From NCBI GenBank assembly GCA_035222895.1, contig JAVYIG010001035.1, positions 124,001 through 188,000 of the forward strand: a stretch of 64,000 nucleotides of DNA, given 5' to 3'. The DNA comes from Strongylocentrotus droebachiensis. Its lineage: Eukaryota > Echinodermata > Echinoidea > Camarodonta > Strongylocentrotidae. A program made the position numbers and the translations under genes. This document shows, piece after piece, positions 27,027 through 42,000 of this stretch (its first letter is position 1; the number at the start of each line of letters is the position of its first letter). Under the pieces are notes generated by a model, which ran no database searches, was not told where the DNA came from, and saw only the letters and a list, made by a program, of their open reading frames with translations.

Positions 27027-30000
27027 TGTACATTTGCCGCCCTATGCCTCAGACCCTGCCTCGAACCCCACGAGAATACCATTATTTAGGTCATGTTTTT
27101 CACCAGTGACATAATCAGCAAGAGACCCGAAGAGGCTCCGTGGCATCCAGAATACAGGGCCACAATTAGAGCATCTACACACGCCCCCAGGTGAGCTCTG
27201 TCGAGAGGGGAGAAAGATATCAAGAGAGAGAGAGAAAGAAAGAGAGAGATGTCGGCGGCATCTGAAATCTATCAGGTTTCTTTCCTAAAGTTAGAGTTTC
27301 TCACCCTCTAAATCTGCGTGGTGGGTTTTGTCTGTTCTGATTTCTTTCACTTAAGTATTGTATTTCTTAGTTCTGGCTTAGATATCTGTGATATATGATG
27401 GAGAGGATTTACATGGTATCACCGTATATCCAGATGTTTAGCTCTGATCAATTTTGATGTTTGCTTGGAAGCGAGTCAGGGTCGAATACTAAGAACAAAT
27501 ATCAAAAATCAATGCCTTCATAGAGAAAAGACGTTTGAGAACAGTAAAAAAAACATGTCATATTTGAAACTGAAACAATGTATTAAATATCAAAGCCTTC
27601 ACTGGAAAAATAAAAATTGGGGTCATTTAGAAAGCAAGTCAAAGTTGAAACAGAAACAATCATTTTAAAAACCAGAAAGGAAGCCAAGAGTTGAAACAGA
27701 AACAATCATTTTAAAAACCAGAAAGGAAGCCAAGAGTTGAAAAGGAAATTGAACCATTATATTGAATATCAAGGCCTTGACAGAGAATAGTCTCACTTTA
27801 ACATGAGAATAAACGAATTTGTATAAAGTTTCTTCTGATTGCAGGATTTATATAGCAACTAAAATTGTTGGAGTGGATCATTAATTTTTTCAATTAATAT
27901 GGGAAATGAAAAGTACAATGATTAAACACCAGAATATAATATGAGCAAAATTGACCTCTAATTTCCTAAATAAATCGAAGAGCAAAACTGCAGCTTGGTG
28001 ATTCTAACACATTTCAATTCCAACTTTGAATTACCTTCCTTCTTTACTGTATTCTTTTAAGGTTGAACTGGCCCGCTTACCAATCAGCAACAAATCGAGC
28101 CTATCAACTCAAACTAATCAACACTATGCTACCACACCATTGAACAAAAGAATCAATCGATTGGCTTCAATCGTTCTCTCTCTCTCTCTTGGCTTTTCTC
28201 AATCCATTTTCTATCCCACTCTCTGTAATCCCTCAACTCTTCCTTCCCTTTACACATGATCTAGTTCCCCCTTTTCGTGACCTTTCTAAGATTACATTTT
28301 ACCCTATTTTGTTCTTTTTTATAGGTATTATGTATCTTTTCCAGCCTTTGTTTCATGTAACTCCTACCCTGTACTTTTGGCCTGTATAATTTACATGTTC
28401 CTTTAACGATTTTCAAACCAGCAAGATCTACTCTAGGTAGAAGATATGATTGTATTATTTCTGTTCTAATATATTCTTGGATCATTTCACTTTCAATGTT
28501 GCCTTTTTGCTATGGGCTAAACAACTTCCATCACATAACTTCACATGCAATCATTCATCTTTCAAACACAATCATTATAATCAATTTCTTCTGTGCTTCA
28601 ATTGATTTGTCTTCTGTTTATATACATGTATATCCTTCCAATATCTTCTCCACTATTGATCTGTTTATCCTTGTTGCTCTTTCCTTCACACACAAGAAAA
28701 TATCCCCATCTCGTTCTCTCTCACCAGCCCCGATCTCACCCCTGCTTCTTCTTTTTACCCACAATGCATCGCATCACTCTGTCCCCAAAACCGAAAACAT
28801 CACAAACACTGGCTAATGAGCCGCCGAACATCGCGTCACCAAAGGTCACATGTTCCCGCAGCAGTGGTAACCGGATTAGTGGTCGCAATCCATGCCGGTC
28901 TCACTCACGGTGGTTATAGTCTACCACCAAAGACTCTTCTCTTTCACCCTATTCCATTTTATTTTCATGAGTGGAGATCATTGTAGGATGCTTATTTGCC
29001 TCAATGCTTTCTTGCATTACATACTGTGGAATCGAGCAGTGTAGATCTTAATTGTGGTAGGATATGTCTATGTATGATACCTTCAATTTGCATGAAGATT
29101 TCTGGTTTAGAAGAAGGTTGGAAAGTTCTCTATGCCTTTGCACTTTTTACATTTACAGCAAGCATCAAGAACTTTTCTATCTTTTTGCAGACAAAATAAA
29201 CAGAAAAATGCAAGTAAGATTTTAGAAATATTGTGCATCTTTCACAGACACATTTTACCTCATATCAAAGCCATAAAGTCTCTTCAAAACATATTTTTGT
29301 ATTCATTCTGCTCATAATCTCTTACGACAGCTGCAATAACCATGTTTATGATGGCGAAGGATGCCATTTCATGTAGAATTTTGTCGCACATTTATCTTCT
29401 CTACTCCTCACGATCAAGACCATAAAACCAGATAGTTGAGGGGGGGGGGGGGCTCTGCAGAAAATGGTAGAAGAAAACACAATTTTTATTGTTCTTTGAT
29501 TTGTGTGGGTACATGTTCCCTGGGGATACCTGTGTAATTTGAGCAAGGGATGGACTAATCAGGAACATCCGCATAAAATGTCACGAACGCTCATCAGGTT
29601 ACCTCTAAAATCATGCCACACTCACTCTCAGATCACAGGTACTTAAAGGCCCACGGTCTCCTTTTGAAAAGCATCCAGGACAACTATCTCTGCTTTTCCA
29701 TACAAACCTTATCAGTACCTGATGAACTGTACAAAGTGTGAGCTATATGTTTGATGCAAAGATTACGCAATGTGGTATGATTTTCACATTTTAATCGAAT
29801 TATATTTACACAAGGTTTCATTCTTTAAATATACCATTTTCGATGAAAATTACTTATAAAAAGAGAACTATCCAACTATCAAGAAAAGACGTATATCATT
29901 ATAAAAGCACTAGAAAACCTCAACTTGGAATCAATCAGCACCTTTATATACTGTGGCACTTATAGGTTATCCCTATTAATTCAGGTAAAAGGGGTTGATA

Positions 30001-33000
30001 CATTTAAGGACTTCAAACAGAGTACCATGGGTTTGATGAGAGGATATGAAATTGTTTTCTAGGTCATGCCATAAGGCCACACTGATGTACCTGTTCAAAG
30101 CAAATTTCATGACTCACTAAATTGGTAGAAATTGATTCCACAAAACCCGAACACATCCTAAAATAGAAGCGAAGGTTTTAGGTGTTTATGACTGCTTGTT
30201 ATTTGATCTAGAAGGGGAGAAGTTAAGCATCTTCCACAAAAGACCTACAGCAACATGTTTAACATGGAGTGAAAGCATGAAAGACGATCGGCAAATGGGA
30301 AAATGTTTTTTTTACAAATTCTGTATGACTAATGTAACAAGAGAATATCGGCCTTGCAGGGTTGTAGATATGATCATTATAATTCTCAGCAATATTCATG
30401 CTCTACTTACATGTACTTTGATAAATCATGGTGTTTATTATCATTTTTATCACTGGGGCTTGTAACATGTTTATATCTACTGAAGATAACCATCTCTGTG
30501 TTACTTCTAATGGGGTTTCTTTTTTTAATAGATTTATTCTGATGATTTGTGATGCAAAAGAATGAAAAACGATCTCCTTTTTAAACAGAAAAAGCCCATA
30601 TTTTTTTATATCACTTTTTGCCATAATTGTTAATTATAATCATGTCTCTAACAATCACAATGTAACACGAGCTGTGCACCTCAATAACAAATTCTGTATC
30701 AGCTAATCTCTGAGAAACTCTATTTTGAGGTAGGAATATCAATTACTGCTTGCAGTAATCACAGGAACTTGCTAAAAAGGTCAATTTCACACAAATTTCA
30801 AATCAGGGGATCTCTTTATGAAATACTTAATAACTATGTTGGAAAGAAATTACATCCAGCTTGATATACTGCTTTGAGCTCTCTATATCTACAGACATGA
30901 AACTCAAGTCAATTTACCTGCAATTGGCTCTGCTTGGATTTTGATAGCACTGATGGAGTATTCTATTCAACATTACCTTTATTTAACATCACCCCTTTGA
31001 CAAGGCTTCAAAGGAAAGATAATCATTACATGAAAGTGGGTTAATCCTCGAGGGTGCAATTACAACATATGTGTTGAAAATGAATTATACCAATGATTAC
31101 ATGACTTTTTATGACTTGCCTTTAAGAAAGCTGACAAAAAGACTTTTTTTTTAAAAGTTACAGGGTCGCAGGCTCAAACATTAAACCTGTGTAAATTACC
31201 AAAGATGGATCAAGGGGGTACCACACTAGATTGAAAAGCCCCCACAATAGGGATAAAGCTTACCCTACTTTTTTCATTGCTTTCCAGATATCCATGAAAC
31301 ATACTTCATACTTTACCAATGATTAAATGACTTTTTATGACTTATGAAAGTTACAGGGCCTCAGGCTCAAACATTAATCCTGTATAAAATATCAAAGATG
31401 GATTAAGGGGGTACCACATTGGACTTAATTTCTCCCAATAGAGATAAGGCTAACCCTCCTTTGTATTGCTTTCCAGATATTAATGAGAAATACTTTTTGC
31501 CCCCACCTTTGACCCCTCCCACCCTTCCCCTCTTTGAAAAGAAAACAAACCTGGATCCTCCACTGATAATAAAGTTTCTGTTAATAGCCATGATAAACGG
31601 TTATGAACTAGTAATTGCAAAGGTACAAATATAAACAAATGAAAATAAATTCATTGTCTTCATAAGGATATTCATACTGTGATACACATGCATTTTCTAA
31701 ATGAACAGACTACCAACATTATTTCATAGGATTCATAATAAAGGAAGTTATGAACTAAATCTTTGTGTTCACTATGTATTCCATGAATAGATATCCAATA
31801 CAAAGTTCTTTTTCCAACTCACTTCAAAAGTTACCTTTTTCCACTCTGCACATTCATACAAATGAAAAAATAAGACACTTGCTGATTGGAAAAATAATTT
31901 GGGGGATTCATTTGAGGAATACAAACCAGATATCAGTGCCCTGTTCTTCTCCGCGAGGATTGGCAAGATTTAATTCCACTAGCACGATCATGAGACAGGG
32001 AATGTATTGATTACCTCCAGGGGGTTTGTGCAGTGAGCGATATTAAAAGACAAGGGTTACGTCCTCTCCAGCTAGACCTAGTAGTGTCAACCCCCAAGCA
32101 AGGATGAACAGGTTTACGGTGAAGGTAGCGGTTTGCGGTGGGTAAAGGTAAGTTTTTAGTTTTCCATGCACTTGACCTGTTAGGTAGGCAAACAAGAGGC
32201 CATTGCATCAGGGAAAATAATGCAGCTATCCTTGTTCGATCAAGGAGTTTCAAACAGCGAAGCTAAACACAGGATTGTTACACTGGGAAAAAGGTGGGTT
32301 TTATTTTAAATAAACACATTTTTAATTTCATAGTAATCAAATTTATCTGTTCTATATTATGCTCAAAGACATAGAAGATATAAAACAATATCATATTGAA
32401 AATAGAAATCTATTATAGATATTATATATTCCATGAAGGTAATGAAAGCCTTGACAGAATAGAAATCTACTTCATGTATATTTATCAAAAGTCTGCAATT
32501 TCACTTTGTATAAAAACATATACATGAAGAAGATTCATTTTTAACAAACAAAATGTTCTAGAAAAAGAGTCTTAAAAAGTAAGGACTTTAAAAAAGTATA
32601 AAAAATGTATTTATGAAATTTATTTTTCTGCTGTGAACTCTGTGGTAAATATATGTTAATGTCTTTCTGGCTCTCAGCAGATGAATTAATCCCTAATCTT
32701 TTTTTCTCGAAAGGCCGTCTTCCTTGAAGCTTGGATTTTTCAACACTGATTCAATAAAAAAGCAAGAACAACCCATTCACATAGAACCTCTCTCCTTCTC
32801 CTCTTAGAAAAATAAGGGAGCAGGGACAGGTCTTTAGAGGGCTATGTTGAACAAGCTGTTCAGGTGGACGTTTGGCCATGACTGGGTTATTTTCTTCCCT
32901 CTAGGTAACCAAATAGTCACAAGCCCAAGATGATGGGGAAGCTATTAGCCCAGATAGAGGGCCGCATACAAGCGAGGTAAACTGAGACACAGTGATACCA

Positions 33001-36000
33001 GAAAGTGCATAAGCTCACCACTGGCTCTATGTCCGCTACTCTAATAGTTTAGTTAGAGCAAGAAGGTCAGAACACAATTCCAAGTCAGTCGGTTGTACAG
33101 TAAGCAAAGATATGAATGGACTAAATGGCCCTACAAGATTTAAAAAAAATGGAAATAAAAGGCAGATTCAGTTCTCTAAGACCTGTGAAATTATCTAATT
33201 AAATGTAAATTCTTTTATAAAACTTGCATTTTTTAAAATTCTTTTTATTTAATTTATATCTGTATGTGTATTTTTGTTTTTCCTGTGAAAAATAAACATG
33301 GAGGGCCAATACGATTTCAAAAAGTAAGCGCTATATTTACCAACCATCAAAAATAATATGATATTATTGACAGATATCTAGCAAAACTCATTATATAACA
33401 TAAATCTCCACTTATATAATTCACAGATTTCCATCATAACAAAATACATAATGTATCATCTTCATACTGATACAATTTTTAAACACTTTACCCAAATCTA
33501 TACAATGGAATTATGCCCTTTTGCAAGATCCAAGATAAATGTACTCTTATGCCTATTGGGAATTTGTTGAAAGGCATATGCTTAACTTGTGATTTCTAAA
33601 ACGCTATTTCCTCTCTTTTTTAGGGTTGGCTGGTGTGAAGCACAAGAGGAAATGATCATATTCTATATCGAGTGCAACCACTTATGAATCACAATGTGTT
33701 AGAAATTTAATCCCCTCTGTCTATGGGGACAAACCTTTTGTGTCCCTGCAAGCTACCCTCTCATGTAGCATTTACACACACACACACAATGAAGAGAAAA
33801 TGCACGGCCACGTTCTCATGTGTGAAAAGTGCAAGCCCTCCAAAACAAGAGGCCTGTCAACGTTCATTCAAAAAATTATTGGGAAACCTTAATTTCATGG
33901 ATTTAGAACGCAGCCATTTTGTGCACACAAATTAAGCCATGTTTGCTGGCCTACTTAAGAGCTATCCTTCAGAGTATTCCAAATGTAACTTTCAATAAAG
34001 ATGTCGATCTCTTTGTGTCATTTTCAGAAAGCCAGCTCCCTGAGGAGGATAATGTATGATGGAAAAGATCGAATGTTGAAGAGAGCTACTCTTAACATTT
34101 GAGAACAAGCTTAAGAAAAGAAATACACTCTCCAGTGCTCCTGGGAAGTACATTAAACATAAATGAAAGAAAAGGCCATCAAGGGTCATTGCTTCTATTC
34201 TTTACCACCATGGGGCGTGATTAATACCACTCTTGTTACCGTATGTGGAACCATTTAGAGTCGGCTGCAATCAGAGTTAACTCATCTCCCTCTGGACACT
34301 GATGCAATCAGGTTTCCTTCTCTACGGCCATTGTTCTTAAATCCCAAAGAAAGGATAAATCAAATTTTCTGACGATGCGCATGAATATTTGCATTCGATC
34401 GTCATCATCATCTTCCAAGATATTCCACATGAGGAACTTTGGCGCTTCTAGAAAGGTGTGAAAATGGACAGGTTTCTAGACAATGGCATATTCATAACGT
34501 ATCCCTTGGTGCTCTATTTGACCATTTAAATTGATTTAGAAAGAGCACAAATATTCAGACCGATGTAACTTGACCGCATGCTGTCATGGGTGAGCACGTG
34601 CTGATAATAAAAAACAATAGAATTAGATCCTAGCAAGCTATATCTTATTTATCAGGGAAACTAGGTAATTGAATAAAAGCTGATATATAGATCAAATCTA
34701 CAGCAATATATTTGCAAATGAAGCTAAACTAGATCATGACAAGAAGGAAAAAATTAAACTTGATCATTACGAAAAGAAATATTTAGACTGTATCAGGACT
34801 TTGCGTGACATTTTCTGCCAAAATTGTTTGGCAAATGAAATTTATTTGTAATCTTGAACATTCAGTGTAATTTTCGTTTGATTCTGTGAGAATTCATTTT
34901 CAATTTTTTACCAGAACTCACCTTTATCTTTAAATTCTGTTTTAATCTTGTAAGAAATTTTAGAGCAAATGTTTTGTTATACTTGAATGTATAAGCTACC
35001 TTTCTGAATCTCTCAAAACAAGATTGTCTGGGAAAGGATGTCTCGATGTCAAACTAATACATCATTCAATTGAACATGGAGAGGGGATAAGGACCACTTT
35101 GTCAGCAACTTAATGCTGTCAAGTAGAGTTGAAAAACGGAGTATAACAGTTGATTTTCTTGAGTACCCTTTTTTGTCTTGTTTGAGAGACAAATTGAATT
35201 CTACATTAACAGCAGTTAACCTTGTCATGTTATATACATAGGGAACAAAGTCACAGCCCTTCTCTGCAGCATGATGATGACGACATTGCTTTCTGTAACT
35301 CTCTTTCTCTTTCTCCCTTTCTTTCCCTTCTCTTCTCTTTCTTACTCTCTCTCTCTCTCTCTTGCTTTCTCTATACCACTCTTTCCTTTTTTATTCTCTC
35401 ATTATCGGTTTCCTCTTTATTTATTTCTCTCCCTTATTCCTATTTGTTTTCTCTTCCTCTATTTTATTGCTATTATCCTTACTGCAATTATCATTCATTT
35501 AGTGCATGTTGCCAGTTCACTTTTTGCTTCATCTTTGTCTTTGTCTGTCTCTGTGTGTCTGTGTATGTCTGTCTGTCTGTATGTCTGTCTCTCTATCTCT
35601 CTCTCTCTCTCTCTATCTTGTCTTTAGTGTTTTTGAGGTTGTTTACTCTGTAATTTAATACCCTTCTGGCTCTCAACAGACAGTATCTCTCTGTCTGTGT
35701 ATGCCCCTGTATTCAAAATCTATCTTCTCCATCTCTTTCCCTCTCTTTATCTCCTTTCCCTTCTCTCATTATTTGTTCCCTATCTGAAGAAATTACACCT
35801 TATATTCATATGAATTGGTGCAAAGCAAGTCATGACATACCATCGGACTCAAAGATGATTTTTCTCCCTGAAAGGACTTTAGCCTTAAGGTTTATCAGCT
35901 TTGTGTCATGGGCTACAGGAGTGACATGTTAAACTGCCTGACGAAAGAACAAAAATCAGAGTTTTAAATTAAATTGTTTCAATCGTACCACAGCAAATGA

Positions 36001-39000
36001 GACAAAGTGATTTCTCCCACATGACATAGATGTCACCCTTTGCTGTCTTTCCCTTGGCTATAACAGCCTTAAACTGCTACTCAAATACTGTCACTCCTCT
36101 CCGAAGTGGGTTGATGGATAAAATGAAGGACTAAGCAGCTCAAATCTTCTAATCCTCTGCATGACATTTGGCCAATCTTAAACATTAGCAGATCAACCCA
36201 CAAATCCTATCTGCACACTCAAATCTTGGATTGGCAGCTGGAGATTCAGGCTTCTTAGCAGCTCTGTTTCCACTGCTCAGGTTTTATAACCAAGCAAAAG
36301 AATAATGAATTGTGACAATGTACCATTTGGTCGCACGTCTTGTACTTTTCAAGCATTAAGATGAAATAGTAGTTCTCACTAAAAGAGTGCCTGTCTTTTA
36401 AGTCACCATTTCTCTGGTGTTGATAGAATGTTTCTTTCTTTTTTTTTCTTTTTTTGGTTTGTTACAAACTATCAAATTATCCCTGTCCCTACAAAATTGT
36501 ACAAATAAGAGGAATTCCATTCTGTTTATTTAAAGAAAAATATTGCCAACTTAGAAACTGACCTCTTTCTATGATTTCCAATTGTCCTTGGCACAGAAAA
36601 AAGGGACTTTTAAAGAAAGAAAACAAAAATTGTATAATGATAGCCAGAAGGGTGTTTACTAAGTTTTAAAATATATGTGTTGAGGATAATTATGTCCAAG
36701 AAAATAAAATGTACAAAAACGATGAAAGAAATCTCATTTTTCTTCATCATTTGCGTTGGCCCTACTTGATATCATGACCTGTTGATGACATTGTTTGGTA
36801 AAAGTAATATTCTTCTTGCTTCCCCTTGATTAAATCCATCATTTCAAAGAAACCCTCGAGAGGGAAGCAGATAATAACATGTGCAAGTGGTCGGAGGGCG
36901 GGCAAAGTGTGCTTGCCGTAATTGTACTCACGATGTTTCGCATTGTATTGGTCCATGCTTCAGCGGACAAAAGCGCATCGGAGCGTAAGTGCCTACACAA
37001 ATCGGCGCACGCCTGGACTGGCTGACCATGGGGAGGTATTTACACAGCCCCAGCTAGATGAGCGCAAATGAAAATTGAGACCATGCAAGCAGGGGGCACT
37101 TGTACCATTTGGGGGGAAGGGGTCATTGTTTTGCACGAGTCTACCATTAATTGAAGACACAAAGAACGTGTGAAATAGTGTTGTTTTTTCTTCTCAAATT
37201 CAATTACAGCCTTCAAAGTTAATGATATTGGAGGCATGCAAGTTGAGTATTTCAATTAAAATGCTAAAAAACTTGACCTGCATATCTTTTGCATCGAGCT
37301 CAAGTTATACAAAAAATGTCTGGCTTATTTACATTCTGCTCTCTGCTCCAATTCTCTATTTTCATTTTTTTTTTTTACTTATACATCAATTCTATTTTTG
37401 TTTCCTTATAATTCCTCTAAACTAATTCTCGTAATTTCCCCAATTACCTTAATATTTAATTTCCTTGACATTATTGTCTTTTTTGTAGTCACCTTATCTT
37501 GATATAATTCATGAGATATTTCTCATATATCGAGTGATATATTCCTTCAGGCTATCGTCCATACAATTAACCTGGAGCTGCGTTGCATATTAAATCTCTT
37601 TCATTAGACACCTTTAATCCATCTCTATCTTGTTATCCCTATTTCATATTCTGGGCACATGAGGGCTTGTCACGTGTCCACTTTGGCCATATAGTAGCTT
37701 GTATGCAGTTGTTTGCTAAGCTGCCGTACTGCAGATTTCATCAAGATAAAGACAGACATGAAAAGTTTTACAAGAGTTCAGGTTTCTAATTGGCTCAGAG
37801 CCATGCGTACCCTTGCGATATCTTTTTCTATCTCTATCATTACCATTTTCTTAAATTAAAATGTCTCATGTCCCATTTTCTTGAAGAAGTAAAAAGAGTC
37901 TAATTTCATTCTTCCTTCCACTCTTCCTCAATGTATTCCAGCAATCTTATTATTAAAGTCAAAGTGGACATGCTCTCCACTCCCCCTCTCCCTTCTCTCT
38001 CTCTCTCTCTCTCTCTGTCACCCTCTTTTCCCCCTCCCTCCCGCTCCCTCTCTCTCCCTGCCTCTCCTCTCTCCATCTCTTCTTCTCCATTCTCTACCCA
38101 ATAATCTTTTATTTGTCCTCTCTCTCTACCTGTCTCTTCTCCATCTTTTTCTCTTTCCTCTTCTCTTCTGATCTTCTTTCCAATCTGCCTCTCTATCAGT
38201 CACTCCCACACTTCCAAATTTCTTTGCATCTTTATCGTTATCATTCTATCTTTTCCTTGAAACAAACTTTCACACTGTAGTATGTGGTGGATACAATTCA
38301 CCCCATTGCGTAGGTGTACGTGCCTGCAACATCACAGAATTTGTTCGTAACACTCAACAGATTTATGACTTAATCAATTTAGAGCACACTGACATTTCAA
38401 TTCCTACATGAAGATCTTGTGATGCTATAAATTTAGGCAAACTTTGGTGATATTAAAGAGGTTGGTAATCATCTGATTGGATTGGTAATTGGGACAGAGG
38501 ATGAGTTAAACAACCAATTTTATTTTATATGCCTATCTCATCAGAAGAAGATAAAAGTAGACATAAAACACAACAAATTCCTGTGTTTAACAAGGCATAA
38601 TATGAAAAGAATGAATGAGCTGAGACTTATTCTCCCTTGGTTTATAAGAGGAGAATAATAAATGAAACAATTGTCAATTTTGTCAAACTTAGAATTATAT
38701 TGAAGACTAACAAGGCCTATAACTATAATTATATCCTTTAAATAGGCTAGCAATTTCCCCAGGCTCTAAACAGTTTCCTTCCCCTCTAGACCCCAAAATG
38801 GGTTCATCAATAGTATAGTATTAATGACTGCTTTGAGAGAAATAGTTGTTTTATTACGCTCAAGGGAAGGTTAGAATTGTGCTATTCCCCGAGGCTTGCC
38901 GAGGGGAATAGCCCAATTGTAACCTTCCCGAGAGCGTATGAAAACAACTATTTCTCGAATATTAAAGCAGTCATTAATACTTTTATATGCCAAAAAAAAA

Positions 39001-42000
39001 TAGACTAAAAAATAAAAAATAAAAAATATTTTACATTTTTGTCGAAGACGGGATTTGAACTCTTGCGTACAACAAGAGGTGTATCGAAAACCAACGCTTA
39101 GACCACTCAGCTATCACGCGTCGTTAACATGCTTGGCAGTTTTCTCTAATATATACATTAAAATGGATTGAAAACGGCTCCGCGTGAGGGATGCTTCGCA
39201 AAAGCTCCATGAAACGGACCCTTCTTTTACTTTTGCAATGCATATTGGCACGAACTTAGATCAAGATCTATCGGCAGATGTTGTTTTTTTGTTTTTGAGA
39301 GTTTATTTTCGTCTTCATGTCAACAATGCAAGATAAAATTGTCGGTAAGATCGATCGAGATTCAATTGTATTGAAATTACCGACCAATCCTTCGCACACA
39401 TACGGTATCCTTCATCGCTCAAACCATTTTTTAACATGTAAACCTATGGGGTAACCATGGAGGCTGACCAACTATTTTTAATAACCATGGTTATTAAAAA
39501 TATTGAAATGTTTTATGCATGGTTACCGAGAATTTTACAGGAACAGTTGAAGTTTATGAATGCAATTCGACCAATCAGATGGCTGGATTTCTTAAGTGAG
39601 GTATATAATGAAGTCTGTTGCACAGCACCAATTTCCTTCATCAATATGAATGATGAACAAAATGAACCATGGCTAAAACAAGTCTCTGGAAATCTTAATT
39701 GAAATTCATGTTTGAATTTGATAGCACTATAAAGTATAAGGGTTAAGAAACCCTGCATATATCTAACATTCCTATAGAATGAGCATATTTTAACACCAGA
39801 TCTGCAAAGTTACATAAAGACATTTCATCAATGGATCAGAGATTGCTGTAGGGGAGAGTCATTATAGTAACCATTGCTAGAGTTTGTGATTACAGGAATG
39901 GTCTGGGAGAATGCCACTGTGCTTTCCACAATGAAGAGGAAAATAAGTAAGAAAACATTCCCCAACGAAAGCAAGTGTAGGACGATTATCCAAAGGGCTG
40001 AAATGCCAACAATTACCTGAACATGCCATTTAAGAACAGAATCAGGGACGATCAGCCTACAGACAAAGAGTTACGAGAACTGCTGAACATTGAGGCATTA
40101 AAAGGAGTAGACTTCATTGACTAGAATGCTCACACCCGAATGTTTGCACAACTGCTGTAATTGACCAAGACTTTCACACATGAAAATGGGTTGCAGTCTT
40201 GGCTGCTAAGGCATCTCGTTGATCAGCTCAACTTGTATATCATTCGGGCAGAAACATGAAACACTGAAACACAGTGCTCAGACAGAAGTGGGCGATGCAG
40301 TCAAAAGAAAGAGGGGCCAGAACAGAGTTCATGATTTCCTTGGAGACAGCAGACAAAATTAATAACCCTGAAGAAATTAAGCGGTGTTTTTGAAGTAGCA
40401 TCATGCTGCCATGTATTCAAGCAAGATGCACCATAAAGCTTTCCATTTGATCATTACACTTCTGTAATCTTTTGATTGTGGAGAGGAAATGCTTCTTTTG
40501 AAACACAACAATTTATCCCCTTAGGTAGCTTAGTGAAATGGAATGCAAAAGGCATAATATATAGTTACTGATGTAAATGTATCACAGTTCTTTTTTGACA
40601 TTGCTGAGTGATAGTTTATGTAACATTAAGCCAAATCAAGAATTTACATTTATTTGCCAGGTCCATATCCTAACAATGTGGTTGTACCACTGTGTGATAA
40701 ATATTATGATTTTCAACAATTACACATTTTGCATTCCAGATGCGTCTTTTCATGCAGCTACATTTCACAACATGAAATGCTTTCAATCACACAAAAATAA
40801 TCTGTAGATGCTGTAAATCCTAATAGTATTTTTAGAGTGTTCTCTTTCCCGAAACCTCTGGTCCTCTTTTAAATTTCCCCAAATATCTCAGTTACAAAAT
40901 CTCGTTAGTAATAAACAACTTGCAGAAGTGATGGGAATTAAAGCATTCTAAATATTTCACTCATGCTTTGAATATTTCCCATACCTGCAATATTCTTGTG
41001 ATTTTTTCATGGAAAAAAGGGAAGGTACAATTTCACTTTTTACTTAATAACTCTTCATAAAGGTGAAATACTATGCCCTATGAAAGAGGTCCTTTTGAAT
41101 TGGTCAATCAAAACCTATTCTCTTTTCCAAAGCAATGAATTAACACACCTTCTCCCCAATCTTGGGCTGACTGATTGAATAAAATGCCTGAAGCTTTTCC
41201 TATCCACCATATCGAACAGCGTCCATAGGGTGGAACATTCTTACTGACATAGGTCTAATTAATTTATCTGATTAGGGTCTACTTAGCCTGATTTAGTAGG
41301 AGCAAGACCTAGGCATTAACTCTAGGAACATTGTACACTGTGAGTGAAGGGCGCCCCCCGCAGGCCGAAGGGTCATGTGATGCGATATACTACATTAGGG
41401 TCTAAACAGGTGACAACTGGCATAATAAGAGATAGGGAAAGCTATTGATAGAGAAAATATTTCCATTGGTGTAATTGCATGGCATGATGCTGTTAAATCA
41501 TTCTAAAGAGGGTGAAAATAGGTCTATATCACTAAAAGGGGAAAATCAATCTTGGAATGGTTAACTTTATTCCAACACTCATTTATACCCTTCAAAATGA
41601 TGATTTGGTAAGATTCTCAAAACAAAAATTTGAATAACTTTCACACGAAAAATAATGATTTAAAAATCCTTTCTTTATTCTCTTATCCATTTATTTATTT
41701 ATTTATTTATTCATTCATTTGTTCATTCATTTATTTATCATACATGTATCTGTTTATCTATAATTTTTTATTTGTTTATTCATTTTATTATGCATTCTTT
41801 CATTTGTTTATTTATTTATTTATTTATTCATGTATTCATATTCATTTCTTTATTCATTTTCTTGTTCATGTATTTATTTATTTATTCATGTATTCATATT
41901 CATTTCTTTATTCATTTTCTGTATTTATCTATTTATCAATTTTTTTATTAATTTTATTAATTTATTCATTACTTTTTATTTGCCTTAGTAAGTTAGCAAG

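Noticed and set aside
30743-30760. attactgcttgcagtaat hairpin
   Set aside because: Only 8 bp of stem; expected by chance in 64 kb of AT-rich DNA.
39041-39124. Functional tRNA-Ser gene
   Set aside because: Boxes A and B are present, but acceptor and T stems do not pair well and it sits in a foldback cluster.
39457-39702. 81-codon frame MEADQLFL.. on plus
   Set aside because: It starts inside the palindrome cluster and has no recognisable domain; likely chance.
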